Below are positions 51,746-61,575 of a stretch of DNA of 64,000 nt, one piece after another (position 1 is the stretch's first letter; each line of letters begins with the position of its first letter). The notes under the pieces were generated by a model that saw only the letters and a list, made by a program, of their open reading frames with translations, ran no database searches and had not been told where the DNA came from. The translations under genes and the position numbers were made by a program. Origin of the DNA: JBQTII01 sp052387905 (GTDB taxonomy: Bacteria; Actinomycetota; Actinomycetes; Sporichthyales; Sporichthyaceae); the NCBI GenBank assembly GCA_052387905.1, contig JBQTIR010000024.1, positions 62,001-126,000 on the forward strand. Direction: 5' to 3'.

Positions 51746-53014
51746 GTGTCTACGTCACCGGATCGTGCAGCGCCCCACCGTCTGCCCACGAACACCACGA
51801 CCAAGCACCACGCCGTTCACCGATGGTTGAATTTCGTTGCCGGCTTTTCTCCGGAGTTCGTCACGAACGCAGTGAGGAGCGCGAGCCTCGAAGGCTCGGG
51901 AGCTCGTCTCCTTGATCCCTTCTGTGGCATGGCCACGGCGCTGGTGACGGCCAACAGCCTCGGACTCGAGGGCGTGGGATACGACCCGCATCCATTTTTC
52001 CACGACATCGCCACGGCGAAGGTGTCTACCCGGAGTGCGAAAGATCTTGAGCTCGTAGCCAAATTGCTTGCCAATGTGAGCAGTGTGGCGGATTCGTCAG
52101 AGATATGGTCGGTAGACGCTCGTAAATTTCTCGATAAGCTGATCAATCAAGAATCCCTGGCGTGGCTCGCCGGCGCCTTGATGGCGGAAGTCGACTGTCC
52201 GATTCGCTTGCGGCCGCTTTATCGACTGATCGTGACGAGACTGCTCGAAGGCGCCGCTGGGAGCAAGACGGATGGGATTTATAAGGCGCCGACGACGACA
52301 AAGCGAAGCGTCGACATTTCTGAGATGACCGATCGCGTGTTGAGTCAGATTCGTGACGATCTGCGCGGAATGCCTTCCGCCACTGCGCCGAGCCAACTTT
52401 ACCGGCAGAGTTCCGAATGCATGCATCAGTTGGCGCCAGAATCAGTCGACATCTGTGTGACCAGTCCGCCGTATCTGAACAATTTCGATTTCGCCGAGAT
52501 GACTCGGATGGAATTGTATTTCTGGCGTTACGCGAGTTCCTGGCGCGAAATAACAGATACTGTCCGAGGGAAACTCGTCATTAATACCACGACCGCGCCA
52601 ACGATCGAACGGCGGCGACAGTCGCACTGGGAGTCCCACGTTCCCAATGATCTGGCGGCGGATCTGTACGAAGTCCGCGACGCATTGACTTTCCAGAGAA
52701 AGCAACGTGCGGGAAAGAAGGAATACGACTCGCTAGTCTTTCCGTATTTCGCGCAGATGGGCGCTGTCATCCGCGAAACGGAGAGCAAGCTCAAACCCGG
52801 CGCCAATTTTCACATGGTTGTATCCGATGCCGCGCTATATGGCGTGCATATCCATACAGAAAAGTACTTGGCGCGGCTGATGAGTTATAGTGGTTTCGAA
52901 GTCAAGGAGATAATCAGACTCAGGGACCGCGGAGGCCGCTGGGTCCTGGACAAACGGCAGGGTTCGTCTGAGGGCCTGGGCGAGTTTCACATACACGCGA
53001 TCAAGGGAACCTAA
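51746..53014 (+). CDS. DNA methyltransferase (amino-methylating, SPPY type)
   Basis: A 422-residue methylase. The AdoMet site is LLDPFCGMATALVT (Asp57-Pro-Phe-Cys), the catalytic motif SPPY at 240-243 (CVTSPPYLNNFDFAEM), which marks N4-cytosine or N6-adenine enzymes. The gene after it is a nuclease-like protein, so this is the M part of a type II-like system. Start uncertain: GTG 51746 has no clear ribosome site, and earlier frame lies in the end of the previous gene. The DNA is visibly richer in A+T than its surroundings. Confidence 0.8.
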   Translation: MSTSPDRAAPHRLPTNTTTKHHAVHRWLNFVAGFSPEFVTNAVRSASLEGSGARLLDPFCGMATALVTANSLGLEGVGYDPHPFFHDIATAKVSTRSAKDLELVAKLLANVSSVADSSEIWSVDARKFLDKLINQESLAWLAGALMAEVDCPIRLRPLYRLIVTRLLEGAAGSKTDGIYKAPTTTKRSVDISEMTDRVLSQIRDDLRGMPSATAPSQLYRQSSECMHQLAPESVDICVTSPPYLNNFDFAEMTRMELYFWRYASSWREITDTVRGKLVINTTTAPTIERRRQSHWESHVPNDLAADLYEVRDALTFQRKQRAGKKEYDSLVFPYFAQMGAVIRETESKLKPGANFHMVVSDAALYGVHIHTEKYLARLMSYSGFEVKEIIRLRDRGGRWVLDKRQGSSEGLGEFHIHAIKGT

Positions 53015-53020
53015 CGAAGC

Positions 53021-54118
53021 ATGGAAATCGACGGTCTCCCAGACGAAGAAGGCGCAAGCGGCTTCGCTCCAGCCACATCTACTCTCTACGCGGTCGCGGG
53101 CGGCGCGATGGCCGAGATCATCAAGGTGTACCTGGACCTGGCGGCACGGACGGACGGTTTCAACCGTCTGGCCGTCTCAGATATGTCCGACGCGGTGGAA
53201 CGCCGGATTATTCTCGGAGGAATTAATAGTCCCCTCGATGCCGAAGTTGTCAGTGCGGCCGAGGTCGTTCAAGAGTGGACGCGGATGCAGGCCATTCCGT
53301 TCAGCGTCGAAAACGCCGTTACTCGTGGTGTTTATATCGTCCTTAGGAGCCGCGTAACTGAGCTCCTGGAACACATGCGAGTTCAGACCGATGACTTCAA
53401 GAAATTTGACGGTGGATTCGTCTCTGGTAATGCGTACCTGCTGCCAGTCTTTCAGCGATTGCTCAACATCACGAGTAAATCCAAGCTGAAAGAAGCTGTC
53501 GGCAGTGTCAACGACAACTCGATATCTAAACCAGCGGGGAAGCGCATCGCTGATCTGTTAAATGCTATCCAGCCGGGACGGCAAGTTACAGTCAATGACC
53601 TCCGCTTGAGTATCGAGCCGACGCTTGAAGGGATTGTCCGAGACCTGGTGGGGCGCGTTTTGCTGGAGGACGTTGTGGCAAACGCGCTGGATGTCGCGGG
53701 CGTTGTATACAAGCGAGAATCTGAGTACGACAGTATTGCTGGAGTGGTGTATAGCTTTCGTGCCGACTTCGTTGCTCCCGACGAGGTCAATCCTTTGGTC
53801 TTCATCGAAGTCAGAAAATCTTCCAGTAGGCATGCCTCGCTTTACGCGAAGGACAAGATGTTCTCTGCGATAAATTGGAAAGGTCATAACAAGAGGTTGA
53901 TGGCCATTCTCGTAACCGAAGGACCATGGACAGAGCAAACGCTGCAGGTCATGGCCAAGGTATTCGACTACGTGATCCCTTTGCGCAAGGTCCCTCAGAT
54001 GGCCGAGATCGTGGCTGCTTACCTGCAGGGAGACGAATCTCAGTTGCGCTTGCTAATAGACTTTGCAGTGCGGCCCAACGCCCCACTCGGCAACGACTCT
54101 GACGCCTCGCGCCCCTGA
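53021..54118 (+). CDS. Putative restriction endonuclease of the PD-(D/E)xK type
   Basis: A 365-residue soluble protein starting 6 bases after the methylase. The candidate catalytic core is FRADFVAPDEV (Asp249) followed by VFIEVRKSSS (Glu263, with Arg265-Lys266 in place of the plain x-Lys). The strand and spacing fit PD-(D/E)xK nucleases; the Arg-Lys order is an oddity. No named family recognised. The hand count for bases 53461-53520 is 29 of 60 G+C, far below the neighbours. Target sequence unknown. Confidence 0.65.
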   Translation: MEIDGLPDEEGASGFAPATSTLYAVAGGAMAEIIKVYLDLAARTDGFNRLAVSDMSDAVERRIILGGINSPLDAEVVSAAEVVQEWTRMQAIPFSVENAVTRGVYIVLRSRVTELLEHMRVQTDDFKKFDGGFVSGNAYLLPVFQRLLNITSKSKLKEAVGSVNDNSISKPAGKRIADLLNAIQPGRQVTVNDLRLSIEPTLEGIVRDLVGRVLLEDVVANALDVAGVVYKRESEYDSIAGVVYSFRADFVAPDEVNPLVFIEVRKSSSRHASLYAKDKMFSAINWKGHNKRLMAILVTEGPWTEQTLQVMAKVFDYVIPLRKVPQMAEIVAAYLQGDESQLRLLIDFAVRPNAPLGNDSDASRP

Positions 54119-54315
54119 GTTTTTCGTACGCGCGACACTTCCTTGTCTCAGTGCGGACGCCGAAAAGTCGCCTCGCCGTCAGCAAGATCCTGCAATCCGA
54201 CCGGGCTCGGTTTCCTCTAGTTGTAGTGCGGGGTAGCCAGCGTGATTTGGTGGTCGTTGTTCCCGCACTGGTCAGAAACTAGCGCGGCCAGAGTCAGCCC
54301 CTAAACGACCGGAGC

Positions 54316-57300
54316 CTAACGTGTCTGGGTCACGGCGATTAGCCCATTCACCTTTCGTAGCTGGTCGGGATTGCGGACCGCAGAATCGAGGAGAGTTGGG
54401 GATCCTACGACGATCGCGAGTGCCTTGGCGCGGGAGATCGCGACGTTGAGACGGTGGGTGTCGTAGAGGAAGTCGATGCCTCGGGGAGCGTCGGCAGCCG
54501 AGGAAGAAGCAAGGGAGTAGATTACGACGGGGGCTTCCTGACCTTGGAACTTGTCGACGGTGCCCACGCGGACGCCATCGGGCAGCGCCGCCCGCAGCCG
54601 TGCGACATGGGCGTTGTAGGGGGCCACAACCAGCACGTCCGTCGGACCGACCGGATGCTCGGCGCCGTCGCAATCGGTCCAGGTGCCGGCCAACAGGTCG
54701 GCGGCGATCTCGGCGACGCGGGCGACCTCGCTCGGAGAGGTCGATTCGTTCGCTACGTGTGCGACTGGTACCCAACGCACGCCCGCTCCGACCCAGGGCG
54801 CGGCGTGCACGAGTTGGCGCTCTCGGTCGGGCGCGGATTCCAACCGGCCTTCGTACATCAGCCTCGACACGACGTCGGCGAGCTCGGGATGCATACGGTA
54901 GGTGAGGTCGAGGAAGACGCCGCGATCCGCCGGGATGGTGGGCGCGCCGTCTAGCAGGTGGTTCAGAGCGGAGATGCCCGCGCCGTCGGGGTGCTGCGCC
55001 TGGGTCGGTTGCATGAGCTGCTGGGGGTCACCGAGCAGCACGAGTCCGGCTGCGGCGCGGGAGACGGCGACAGCATTCGCGAGCGAGAACTGCCCGGCTT
55101 CGTCGATCACGAGCACATCGAGGGAATCTTCGAGGTCCTCGCGCGCCCACAGCCACTGCGTCCCGCCGACCAAGTTGTGCGTGCCGTCGGTGAGGGCCCG
55201 GACGACGTCGTTGTTCTCCCCGGTGTGCTGAATGAGGCCGGCGGGTGGGGCGGGCTTGTTCTTGTGCAGGGCCCGGCGCCCCACGGCCTTGAGCAGGTTC
55301 GCAATCACGGCGTGGGACTGGGCGGTGACCCCGACGCGCAGACCGTCGTCGAGGAGGGCCCGGATCAATTCGGCGCCGACGGTGGTCTTGCCTGAGCCGG
55401 GCGGGCCTTGGACTGCGAGCGCCGTGCCGCCGAGGTGGCGCCCTACGCGGACGACGACGTCGCGTGGCAGTTCCCCCGCCGAGGGTGCTAGTCCGGCCGG
55501 CACGACGCGGTCGAGGAGCGCGCGCCCGAGGGGCTGCGCGTCGTCGAGAATCTCGCGGGCGGTGCGGGCGAGCGACTCGCGCATGGCCTTGGCGTCGATG
55601 GGTGGCTCCGGACCGAGTCCACGTGGGCGCGGCGGCTGCTTGCCGTTGCCGACCTTGAGGTCCAACCAGCCTGCTTCTGGGTCGAGGCTGGTGATCTCCC
55701 CGGCCAACTTATGGGTATCGACATCGAAGCCTTTGCCGGAGACCTTGGTGTCCTGTGGGGGGAAGGGGTAGCGCCAGATCGTCGATCGGGCCGGTTTGGG
55801 CAGCGGGCCCAGGGACAACGGTTCGCCGATCCCGCCGATGCAGGCGCCGTCGGCGGTCAGCTCGTCGTCGGAGAGATCGCCGACGCGGAAGTGGTCCCAC
55901 CAGCCGGGCTTGTCCTCACGACGATGCCACCCGACAAGGCCTCCCAACAACGCGTGCCCTGCGGCACGGAGCTCGTCGGCCAAGGCGACTTCGGCAGCCT
56001 GCGATTCTCGCAAGGCCTCTGTGGGCGCCCCGTCCCCGTGGGCCGGGCGGGGCTGCGGGCCGTGCTCTGCTTCGAGTTCGGCGCGCCGCTTCTCCAACCA
56101 GACGTGCAAGTCGTGCGTCGATTCGACGTCCTCACGGTTGTATTCGGCGATGTCATCGAGGATCTGCTGCCCACCTTCGACCGTCCACCGCTCGTACTCG
56201 ATCACCGAGGACATCGCGTTGGCGACACCGTCACCCTTGAGGCCGTGGCGTTTGGACTCGTCCCAGTAGAAGTCCTCCAGCTTCTTAATCGAGTAGCTCT
56301 CTTTGCTCACCCGCAGGCCCTGGCGTACCACGGCGTACAGGTCGACGAGTCGTTCGCCACGCAGTAGCAGGTCGAAGTCGGCTTCCCCAACAGCGTGACG
56401 CTGGGTCAGACGTGCAAGAGCCGTCCGCTCGTAGGGCGCGTAGTGGTAGATGTGGGCGCCAGGGTCGGCCTTCACCCGGGCGACGAGGTGAGCGAGCAGG
56501 TCGCGGGTGAGGACAAGTTCCTCGTCGCGGTTGTGCGCCCAGAACGTCGTGAACTCACCGGCGCGGTCCCAGATCCCAGCGAGGTACTCGCGTCCCTCAC
56601 CACCTTCGGCGTAGGGATCGCCTTCGAAGTCCAGGTACACATCGCCCACGCTCGGTTCCGGCAGGCGCAGCAGGCCCTGGCCCGGCGCGGGATCGAGCAG
56701 CTCGAAGTGGGGGGACTTCGTCATGCGCTCGCGCATTTGAAGACCCGCTTGCGAGTGTAGCCGCGCGCGGCTCGTCGCACCGATCGTGCTCGGTAGCGAA
56801 GCGGGATCTGCAGCAGCCAGCGCGGCGACGGTGGTGATGCCGGCGTCTTCGAGGGCGTGTCGGTGGTCGCTGCGCATGAACGCCACCAAGGAGAGGTGAT
56901 CGGCACGCCGCCACCCGATCTCGCACCGCGCCGCCCACCGGCACTGGGCGCAATGCGCCGTGGGTTCGGCATCGGTTGGAGCGGGGTCGGCGATGGCCTC
57001 CCGAAGCCGTCGGGCAGCGCGCTCGGCGTAGGCGGCGACGTCGGCGTAGCGGTAACGACGCTCTGCTTTGTCGCCGGTGACGACGGTCAGCCAGCTCGGG
57101 GGCCGGCCCTGGAGACGCTGCAGGTGCGTGCCGTACTCGGCCATCTGCACGAGCGCCGCGACCTTCATCCGCCGCGCAAGCTTGGTGTCCGCCACGTCAT
57201 ACGAGTACGGGCCGAGGCCGCTCGGTTCGTTTACTCGCAGCAGGAAGTCCGCGTGCCCGCGGCGGTCCCCATGCAGGAACGTGGCCTGGTAGATCACCTC

Positions 57301-57621
57301 GGCGCCGGCCAACATCGCGGCGGTGGTCTGCGCAACGCGGGAGGTCAGCGGTTGCTTTTCGGCGATCTCAACGACGTTGAGCCCGCGGGTCTTCAAGTCC
57401 GCGAGATAGCTGGCCTCGTGGTCCAGGCCCAGCCGGAACACGATCTCCAGCGCCTCGTCGACCTCGTCCGGGGCTTCAAGTTCCCCGCGGGCGGCGCGCA
57501 TATCCAGAGTCGTCAGGTGAGCGCATGCCAGGTGCTTGGTTAGGTCGGTCGGGCTCAGGACAAGGCCGTCCCCGCTGAGGTTCACGCGTTCGTCCTGCGC
57601 ATGGACATCACCAAGGACCAT
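54316..57621 (-). CDS. RecB-like nuclease (TM0106-type) fused to an SF1 helicase
   Basis: A 1101-residue protein. The N-terminal nuclease part has GHADFLLRVNEPS...YDVADTKLARR (PD-(D/E)xK core) and the HCAQCRWAARC Cys cluster of Cas4/RecB-like enzymes. A middle RNase H-like part has DVYLDFEGDPY and YNREDVESTHDLHVW. The C-terminal helicase has Walker A GPPGSGKTTVGAEL (near residue 738), a DEAGQFSLANA box (near 836) and VGTVDKFQGQEAPVVIYSLA. This composite is of the TM0106 family. It likely unwinds and cuts DNA or RNA-DNA. It faces away from the ABC-3C operon, so the two share a promoter region. Confidence 0.87.
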   Translation of the reverse strand: MVLGDVHAQDERVNLSGDGLVLSPTDLTKHLACAHLTTLDMRAARGELEAPDEVDEALEIVFRLGLDHEASYLADLKTRGLNVVEIAEKQPLTSRVAQTTAAMLAGAEVIYQATFLHGDRRGHADFLLRVNEPSGLGPYSYDVADTKLARRMKVAALVQMAEYGTHLQRLQGRPPSWLTVVTGDKAERRYRYADVAAYAERAARRLREAIADPAPTDAEPTAHCAQCRWAARCEIGWRRADHLSLVAFMRSDHRHALEDAGITTVAALAAADPASLPSTIGATSRARLHSQAGLQMRERMTKSPHFELLDPAPGQGLLRLPEPSVGDVYLDFEGDPYAEGGEGREYLAGIWDRAGEFTTFWAHNRDEELVLTRDLLAHLVARVKADPGAHIYHYAPYERTALARLTQRHAVGEADFDLLLRGERLVDLYAVVRQGLRVSKESYSIKKLEDFYWDESKRHGLKGDGVANAMSSVIEYERWTVEGGQQILDDIAEYNREDVESTHDLHVWLEKRRAELEAEHGPQPRPAHGDGAPTEALRESQAAEVALADELRAAGHALLGGLVGWHRREDKPGWWDHFRVGDLSDDELTADGACIGGIGEPLSLGPLPKPARSTIWRYPFPPQDTKVSGKGFDVDTHKLAGEITSLDPEAGWLDLKVGNGKQPPRPRGLGPEPPIDAKAMRESLARTAREILDDAQPLGRALLDRVVPAGLAPSAGELPRDVVVRVGRHLGGTALAVQGPPGSGKTTVGAELIRALLDDGLRVGVTAQSHAVIANLLKAVGRRALHKNKPAPPAGLIQHTGENNDVVRALTDGTHNLVGGTQWLWAREDLEDSLDVLVIDEAGQFSLANAVAVSRAAAGLVLLGDPQQLMQPTQAQHPDGAGISALNHLLDGAPTIPADRGVFLDLTYRMHPELADVVSRLMYEGRLESAPDRERQLVHAAPWVGAGVRWVPVAHVANESTSPSEVARVAEIAADLLAGTWTDCDGAEHPVGPTDVLVVAPYNAHVARLRAALPDGVRVGTVDKFQGQEAPVVIYSLASSSAADAPRGIDFLYDTHRLNVAISRAKALAIVVGSPTLLDSAVRNPDQLRKVNGLIAVTQTR

Positions 57622-57780
57622 ATGCGCAGGGCGTGAGACGGATTTTGCGCAGCTTGCAGTTGGTCATGGTCGTCATCGTGCCACCGACCGCCGACAGCCC
57701 GTGGTGACCGCGTGGGCGCCGTCCGCCGCGCTGCTTGTCAAGGCGGTTGCGTACCTGGAGCCAGCCCTGTTGGTCAGTAG

Positions 57781-57794
57781 GGTGGTGTACCACC
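57781..57794. promoter_or_regulatory. Perfect 14-base palindrome before the ABC-3C operon
   Basis: GGTGGT-GT-ACCACC lies 23 bases upstream of the first ABC-3C start, in the 195-base divergent gap. It could be an operator for the whole defence pair. No regulator gene for it is evident in the window. Confidence 0.45.
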
Positions 57795-57816
57795 AAGTTC
57801 TTCCCGGAGGCCAGCG

Positions 57817-58926
57817 ATGTCGGACCTTGCGGGAGCCCCGGCTGAGGGAGCGCCCCCTCAGCTCAGTGATCTCGACATTCCGGTTGCCGCTGCTACAGCG
57901 CCTACGTTGAGCGGTCCCCCGGTCACCCCTCAGCAGCGGATCTTCTTCTACTCCGGGGACGAGTGGGAGATTTTCATCCGAGAGTGGGCGACGGGGCTCG
58001 CGGAGTCCTACGAGCAGATCAAGCGGCTCGGTGGTCCGAATGATCGCGGTGTGGACGTCGCGGCGTTCAAGACGTTGCACGGATTCGAAGGTCCGTGGGA
58101 CTGCTACCAGGGGAAGCACTATGCCGGCGCGATCACATGGTCCGATGCGTTCCCCGAGATGCTCAAGGTCTTCGTGGCTGTCGTGGGTGGGCATTACCGT
58201 GCTCCAGATTGCTATGCATTCCTCGCTCCCCGGGGATGTGGACAGGGCCTCAACCGCCTACTGAGCAAGCCGACCGAGCTTCGCAAGAAGTTCCTTGAAG
58301 AGCTGAGCGGACACGGTGCAGTGTCAGCGCAACTCGACGCCCAGGTCCGGGACGGGGTCCGTGTGCTGGCCGAGACGACGGACTTCGCGCTCTTCCAATC
58401 CGTCGAGTTGCTTGATGCCTTAGACGTACACCGTCGCACTCCGTATTACGTCTCGCGGTTTGGCGGCCCGCTTCCGCTGAGACCGCCGGCCGAGGGCCCT
58501 CCCGAAGCCATCGCGGCACACGAGGCCCGGTACGTGGGTCAGCTCGCGGAGGTGTACTCAGAGCTGCTGCCGGCCGAGGTTTTCGACGGAGCGTCGTGTT
58601 CCGCGCACGCGCAGTTTGGCCTGCACTTTCAGCGACAGCGTGTCGCGTTCTACTCGGCCGAAGCTCTCCGCCTGCACGCAAGGGATTCGGTCCCGGCGGG
58701 CACGTTCGAGACGTTGCAGGACGACGTGCACGCGGGCGTGATCGAGATGGCGGACACTTCGCATCCGACTGGAATGGCGAAGCTCACCGAGGTTCTGACC
58801 GCCTCGACTCAACTTGACCTGACCGCCCACGCGTTGATGTCGGTGTCTCGAATGGAGGACCGGAAGGGGATCTGCCACCAGCTCGCCAACGACGATCGCC
58901 TCACATGGGTCCAAGGGCAGCCATGA
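57817..58926 (+). CDS. ABC-3C system effector with Mrr-like nuclease domain
   Basis: A 369-residue protein. The N-terminal domain has the restriction-endonuclease fold features Glu51 (GDEWEIFIREW), Asp80 (NDRGVDVAAF) and Gln98-x-Lys100 (WDCYQGKHYAG), a Mrr-like D...QxK core. The C-terminal 200 residues form the region typical of ABC-three-component systems. ATG 57817 follows GGAGG. It overlaps the middle component by 4 bases. Confidence 0.82.
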   Translation: MSDLAGAPAEGAPPQLSDLDIPVAAATAPTLSGPPVTPQQRIFFYSGDEWEIFIREWATGLAESYEQIKRLGGPNDRGVDVAAFKTLHGFEGPWDCYQGKHYAGAITWSDAFPEMLKVFVAVVGGHYRAPDCYAFLAPRGCGQGLNRLLSKPTELRKKFLEELSGHGAVSAQLDAQVRDGVRVLAETTDFALFQSVELLDALDVHRRTPYYVSRFGGPLPLRPPAEGPPEAIAAHEARYVGQLAEVYSELLPAEVFDGASCSAHAQFGLHFQRQRVAFYSAEALRLHARDSVPAGTFETLQDDVHAGVIEMADTSHPTGMAKLTEVLTASTQLDLTAHALMSVSRMEDRKGICHQLANDDRLTWVQGQP

Positions 58927-59402
58927 CGAGTCCGCTGAACAGTCCTCTGGAGACTGCGATCAGGGTCCTCACGATCTTGGTCGAGGCATTCCTATCTCGG
59001 TTGGACATCAACCGACTCGTGCTGTTGGACCATGGGCTTCTGCACAGCGCAGACCTCGGCGGCCCCGCGAGCTTGCATCCACCAGTTCCAAGCCGTGCCG
59101 GTGAGCTCGGCGTCAAGCGGCAACGGATTCAGCTCGGCATCGAAGTATTGGTTCGAGCCGGCCTCGCGCACATGGAGCCGCGCCGGGACGGCATCCAATT
59201 TTGGGCCGCTGATGGGGCAAAGAGTTTCATCGGGCTGTTCGAAACCGATTACGCCTACGCTCTCGCCGCGCGCGCGGCGTGGGTCGTGTCGCAGTTCGGG
59301 GCGCTAACCGATGGGGATCTCCGTCAGGCGATGCGGAGGGCAGCCGGACACTGGGCTGAAGAGTTCGAGCACATCCAGGCCACAGCCGGCAATGGAGCGT
59401 GA
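58923..59402 (+). CDS. ABC-3C middle component
   Basis: A 159-residue winged-helix-like protein (VLTILVEAFLSRLDINRLVL, PVPSRAGELGVKRQRIQLGI, GLAHMEPRRDGIQFWAADG) that matches the middle component of three-gene ABC systems by size, place and HTH look. It links the ATPase to the nuclease. The GTG of the next gene overlaps its stop. Confidence 0.78.
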   Translation: MTSPLNSPLETAIRVLTILVEAFLSRLDINRLVLLDHGLLHSADLGGPASLHPPVPSRAGELGVKRQRIQLGIEVLVRAGLAHMEPRRDGIQFWAADGAKSFIGLFETDYAYALAARAAWVVSQFGALTDGDLRQAMRRAAGHWAEEFEHIQATAGNGA

Positions 59403-61264
59403 CAGCCGTGCCCATTGTCCTCACCCACCTGACGTTCATCGGCGCAGCCGTCCCACCTGCCTCGGTCGAGTTCGGACCGAAGCTGACTCTCGTGCGTGGC
59501 CCATCAGACACGGGAAAGTCGTACATCGTCGACGCGATCGACTTCATGCTCGGAGCCAGCGCGCTTAAGGAGATTCCAGAGCGGGTTGGGTACTCCACAG
59601 TGCTCCTGGGAATCGAGCTGCCTACGGGCGACGCGGTCACCCTGGCGCGCGCGGTGACCGGGGGCAAGGTCTTCCTCTTCAAGTCCGATGTCCGCGAAGG
59701 CCCCCTGGCCGTGCCCGACGAGCAGTTGTCGGCGAAACACAGCTCGAAGAATGCGCGGAATCTGTCGCGGTACCTGCTCCAGCACCTCGACCTCGAAGGC
59801 AAGCGCATTCGCAAGAACAGCCACAACGAAACAGACTCGCTGAGCTTCAGGAATCTCGCTCATCTCTGTGTGGTGGACGAGACCCGGATGCAGGCTGACA
59901 CTAAGCCTGCGCTCACCGGGAACTTCACCACCCGGACCAAGGAGATCTCGGTCTTCAAGCTGCTTCTCCAGGACGAGGACGATGCCGGTCTTGTCGCCAC
60001 CGACTCCGGTCAAGAAGGGTCGCGAGTCGTAGGGGCCCGGTTGGAGGTCATCAACCGGCTGCTTGGTGGATTGGAAACGAAGCTGGCGGAGACTCCCGAG
60101 TCGTCCGAGCTTCGCGACCAGTTGGTGCTGCTGATCAGGACGATCGAACAACAGAGCAGCGCCGTGGCGGCGATTCTCGCCAGAAGATCAACGGTTGGTG
60201 ACGCGCTTCGCCGGTCGCAGCAGTCCGTTGCTTCGGCTTGGTCCGAACTCAGTGACTTGGTCGCCCTTCGCGGGAGGTTCGAGCTCCTGCAGCAGCAGTA
60301 CGACTCTGACTTGGACCGTCTCGCGACTATCCGCGAGGCCGGAACGTTGCTCGGGTACTTCACCCCGGGGACTTGCGTGTTCTGCGGTGCGGTGCCGGCG
60401 GACCAGCACTTCAACATCGACTGCGAGGGCGACGAGACTGCGTTCCACGCATCCGTCGAAGCGGAAATGGTGAAGACGGTTGGACTTCGAGGCGACCTCG
60501 TATCGACTTTGGCTGACATGGCTGATCGTCGTGCTGAGCTGTTGGTCGCACGGCAAGCGGAGCAGAGCCGAGCCGAAGAACTTGTCCGCGAGCTGAACGC
60601 CCTCGACGCCGAGCTCACTCCGCAGAACGACGACCTTCGGCAGCTTTTGTCAGTGCGGAGCGAGGTCGAGAAATCGCTCGGATTCTACGATCAGATCTCC
60701 GACTTAGAGCGGATGAAGACGCAGATCGAGGACGAAGCTCAGACCGGCAGCGCAGCCGCGGCTACCCAGCTCAGTTTGAGCGCGCTGCGTGAGTTCTCGG
60801 CGGAGCTATCGCAGCGATTGGCTGATTGGGGCTACCCGGAGGCGGATGCGGTGCGGTATGACCGCGCGGAGCAAGACATCCATGCTGGTGACCAATACCG
60901 CGCGGCGCACGGTAAGGGTGTTCGTGCCATCCTTCACGCCGCCTTCACACTCGGGCTCGCTCAGTACTGCCTCGATCGCGAGATTGCCCACCCCGGCTTC
61001 GTCGTGCTCGATTCCCCTCTGGTCACGTACCGGCCCCCGGACGCTGCAGCTGACGAGGTCCTGGATCCGTCGTTACCCGTGGGGGTTGTCGCGGCCTTCT
61101 ACAGGGATGTTCAGGCGAGGTTCGACGGCCAAGTCATCGTCATGGAGAACCTGGACCCGACCGAGCCGCTGCAGGTGGAATCCAAGGACATTGTCTTCAC
61201 GAGGCGGAACGATCGCGGTCGGTATGGCTTCTTCCCCCCACGCCCGCATGGCGGCGAGGGGTGA
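59399..61264 (+). CDS. ABC-3C Rad50/SMC-like ATPase (DUF3732 type)
   Basis: A 621-residue ATPase. Walker A is GPSDTGKS (34-41) and Walker B FVVLDSPLVTYRPP. The two halves are joined by a long coiled coil with a CVFC pair at Cys326 and Cys329, which resembles the zinc hook of Rad50. An ATPase of this form with a middle component and a nuclease defines the ABC-three-component architecture. It probably senses invading DNA or replication intermediates and triggers the nuclease. Confidence 0.87.
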   Translation: MTAVPIVLTHLTFIGAAVPPASVEFGPKLTLVRGPSDTGKSYIVDAIDFMLGASALKEIPERVGYSTVLLGIELPTGDAVTLARAVTGGKVFLFKSDVREGPLAVPDEQLSAKHSSKNARNLSRYLLQHLDLEGKRIRKNSHNETDSLSFRNLAHLCVVDETRMQADTKPALTGNFTTRTKEISVFKLLLQDEDDAGLVATDSGQEGSRVVGARLEVINRLLGGLETKLAETPESSELRDQLVLLIRTIEQQSSAVAAILARRSTVGDALRRSQQSVASAWSELSDLVALRGRFELLQQQYDSDLDRLATIREAGTLLGYFTPGTCVFCGAVPADQHFNIDCEGDETAFHASVEAEMVKTVGLRGDLVSTLADMADRRAELLVARQAEQSRAEELVRELNALDAELTPQNDDLRQLLSVRSEVEKSLGFYDQISDLERMKTQIEDEAQTGSAAAATQLSLSALREFSAELSQRLADWGYPEADAVRYDRAEQDIHAGDQYRAAHGKGVRAILHAAFTLGLAQYCLDREIAHPGFVVLDSPLVTYRPPDAAADEVLDPSLPVGVVAAFYRDVQARFDGQVIVMENLDPTEPLQVESKDIVFTRRNDRGRYGFFPPRPHGGEG

Positions 61265-61575
61265 ATGTTGGGGATTGCAGCCATCAATCATGGGCGCCGA
61301 GCGAGTAGTCGGCTCGGCTGTGTCGGACGCGTTGCGTGCGGACCGCGCGCGTCGGGGGCGTCGACGCGGGCTGGAGTGCCCCCTGTCGCTCCCTTCTCGC
61401 GGGGCTGTCAGCTGAGATAGCCGCTTGGCTCTGGCACCCTTGCGTCAAGGGTGGAGGGCGCACCAGCTCGGGCAAGAGGTCGAACCTCACGCGTTCGACC
61501 GGCGTTCTCGCATCTCGTCGCGAGGGCAGTCGATCTCGAACCTTTCCGCGCACACATAGGAGCGAGAGCTCACGG
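61265..61575. other. Intergenic stretch between defence and transfer genes
   Basis: Apart from the hairpin at 61296-61318 I see no gene or repeat. It should hold the promoter of the transfer operon. Confidence 0.5.
61296..61318 (+). terminator. Hairpin after the ABC-3C operon
   Basis: GCCGAGC and GCTCGGC form a 7-base perfect stem with a 9-base loop, 32 bases after the stop. There is no T-run, so it is a modest candidate. Confidence 0.4.

Noticed and set aside
54225..54269. Hairpin AGTGCGGG...CCCGCACT between convergent genes
   Set aside because: The loop is 29 bases and no T-run follows; chance inverted repeats of 8 bases are common in such DNA, so I did not list it as a terminator.
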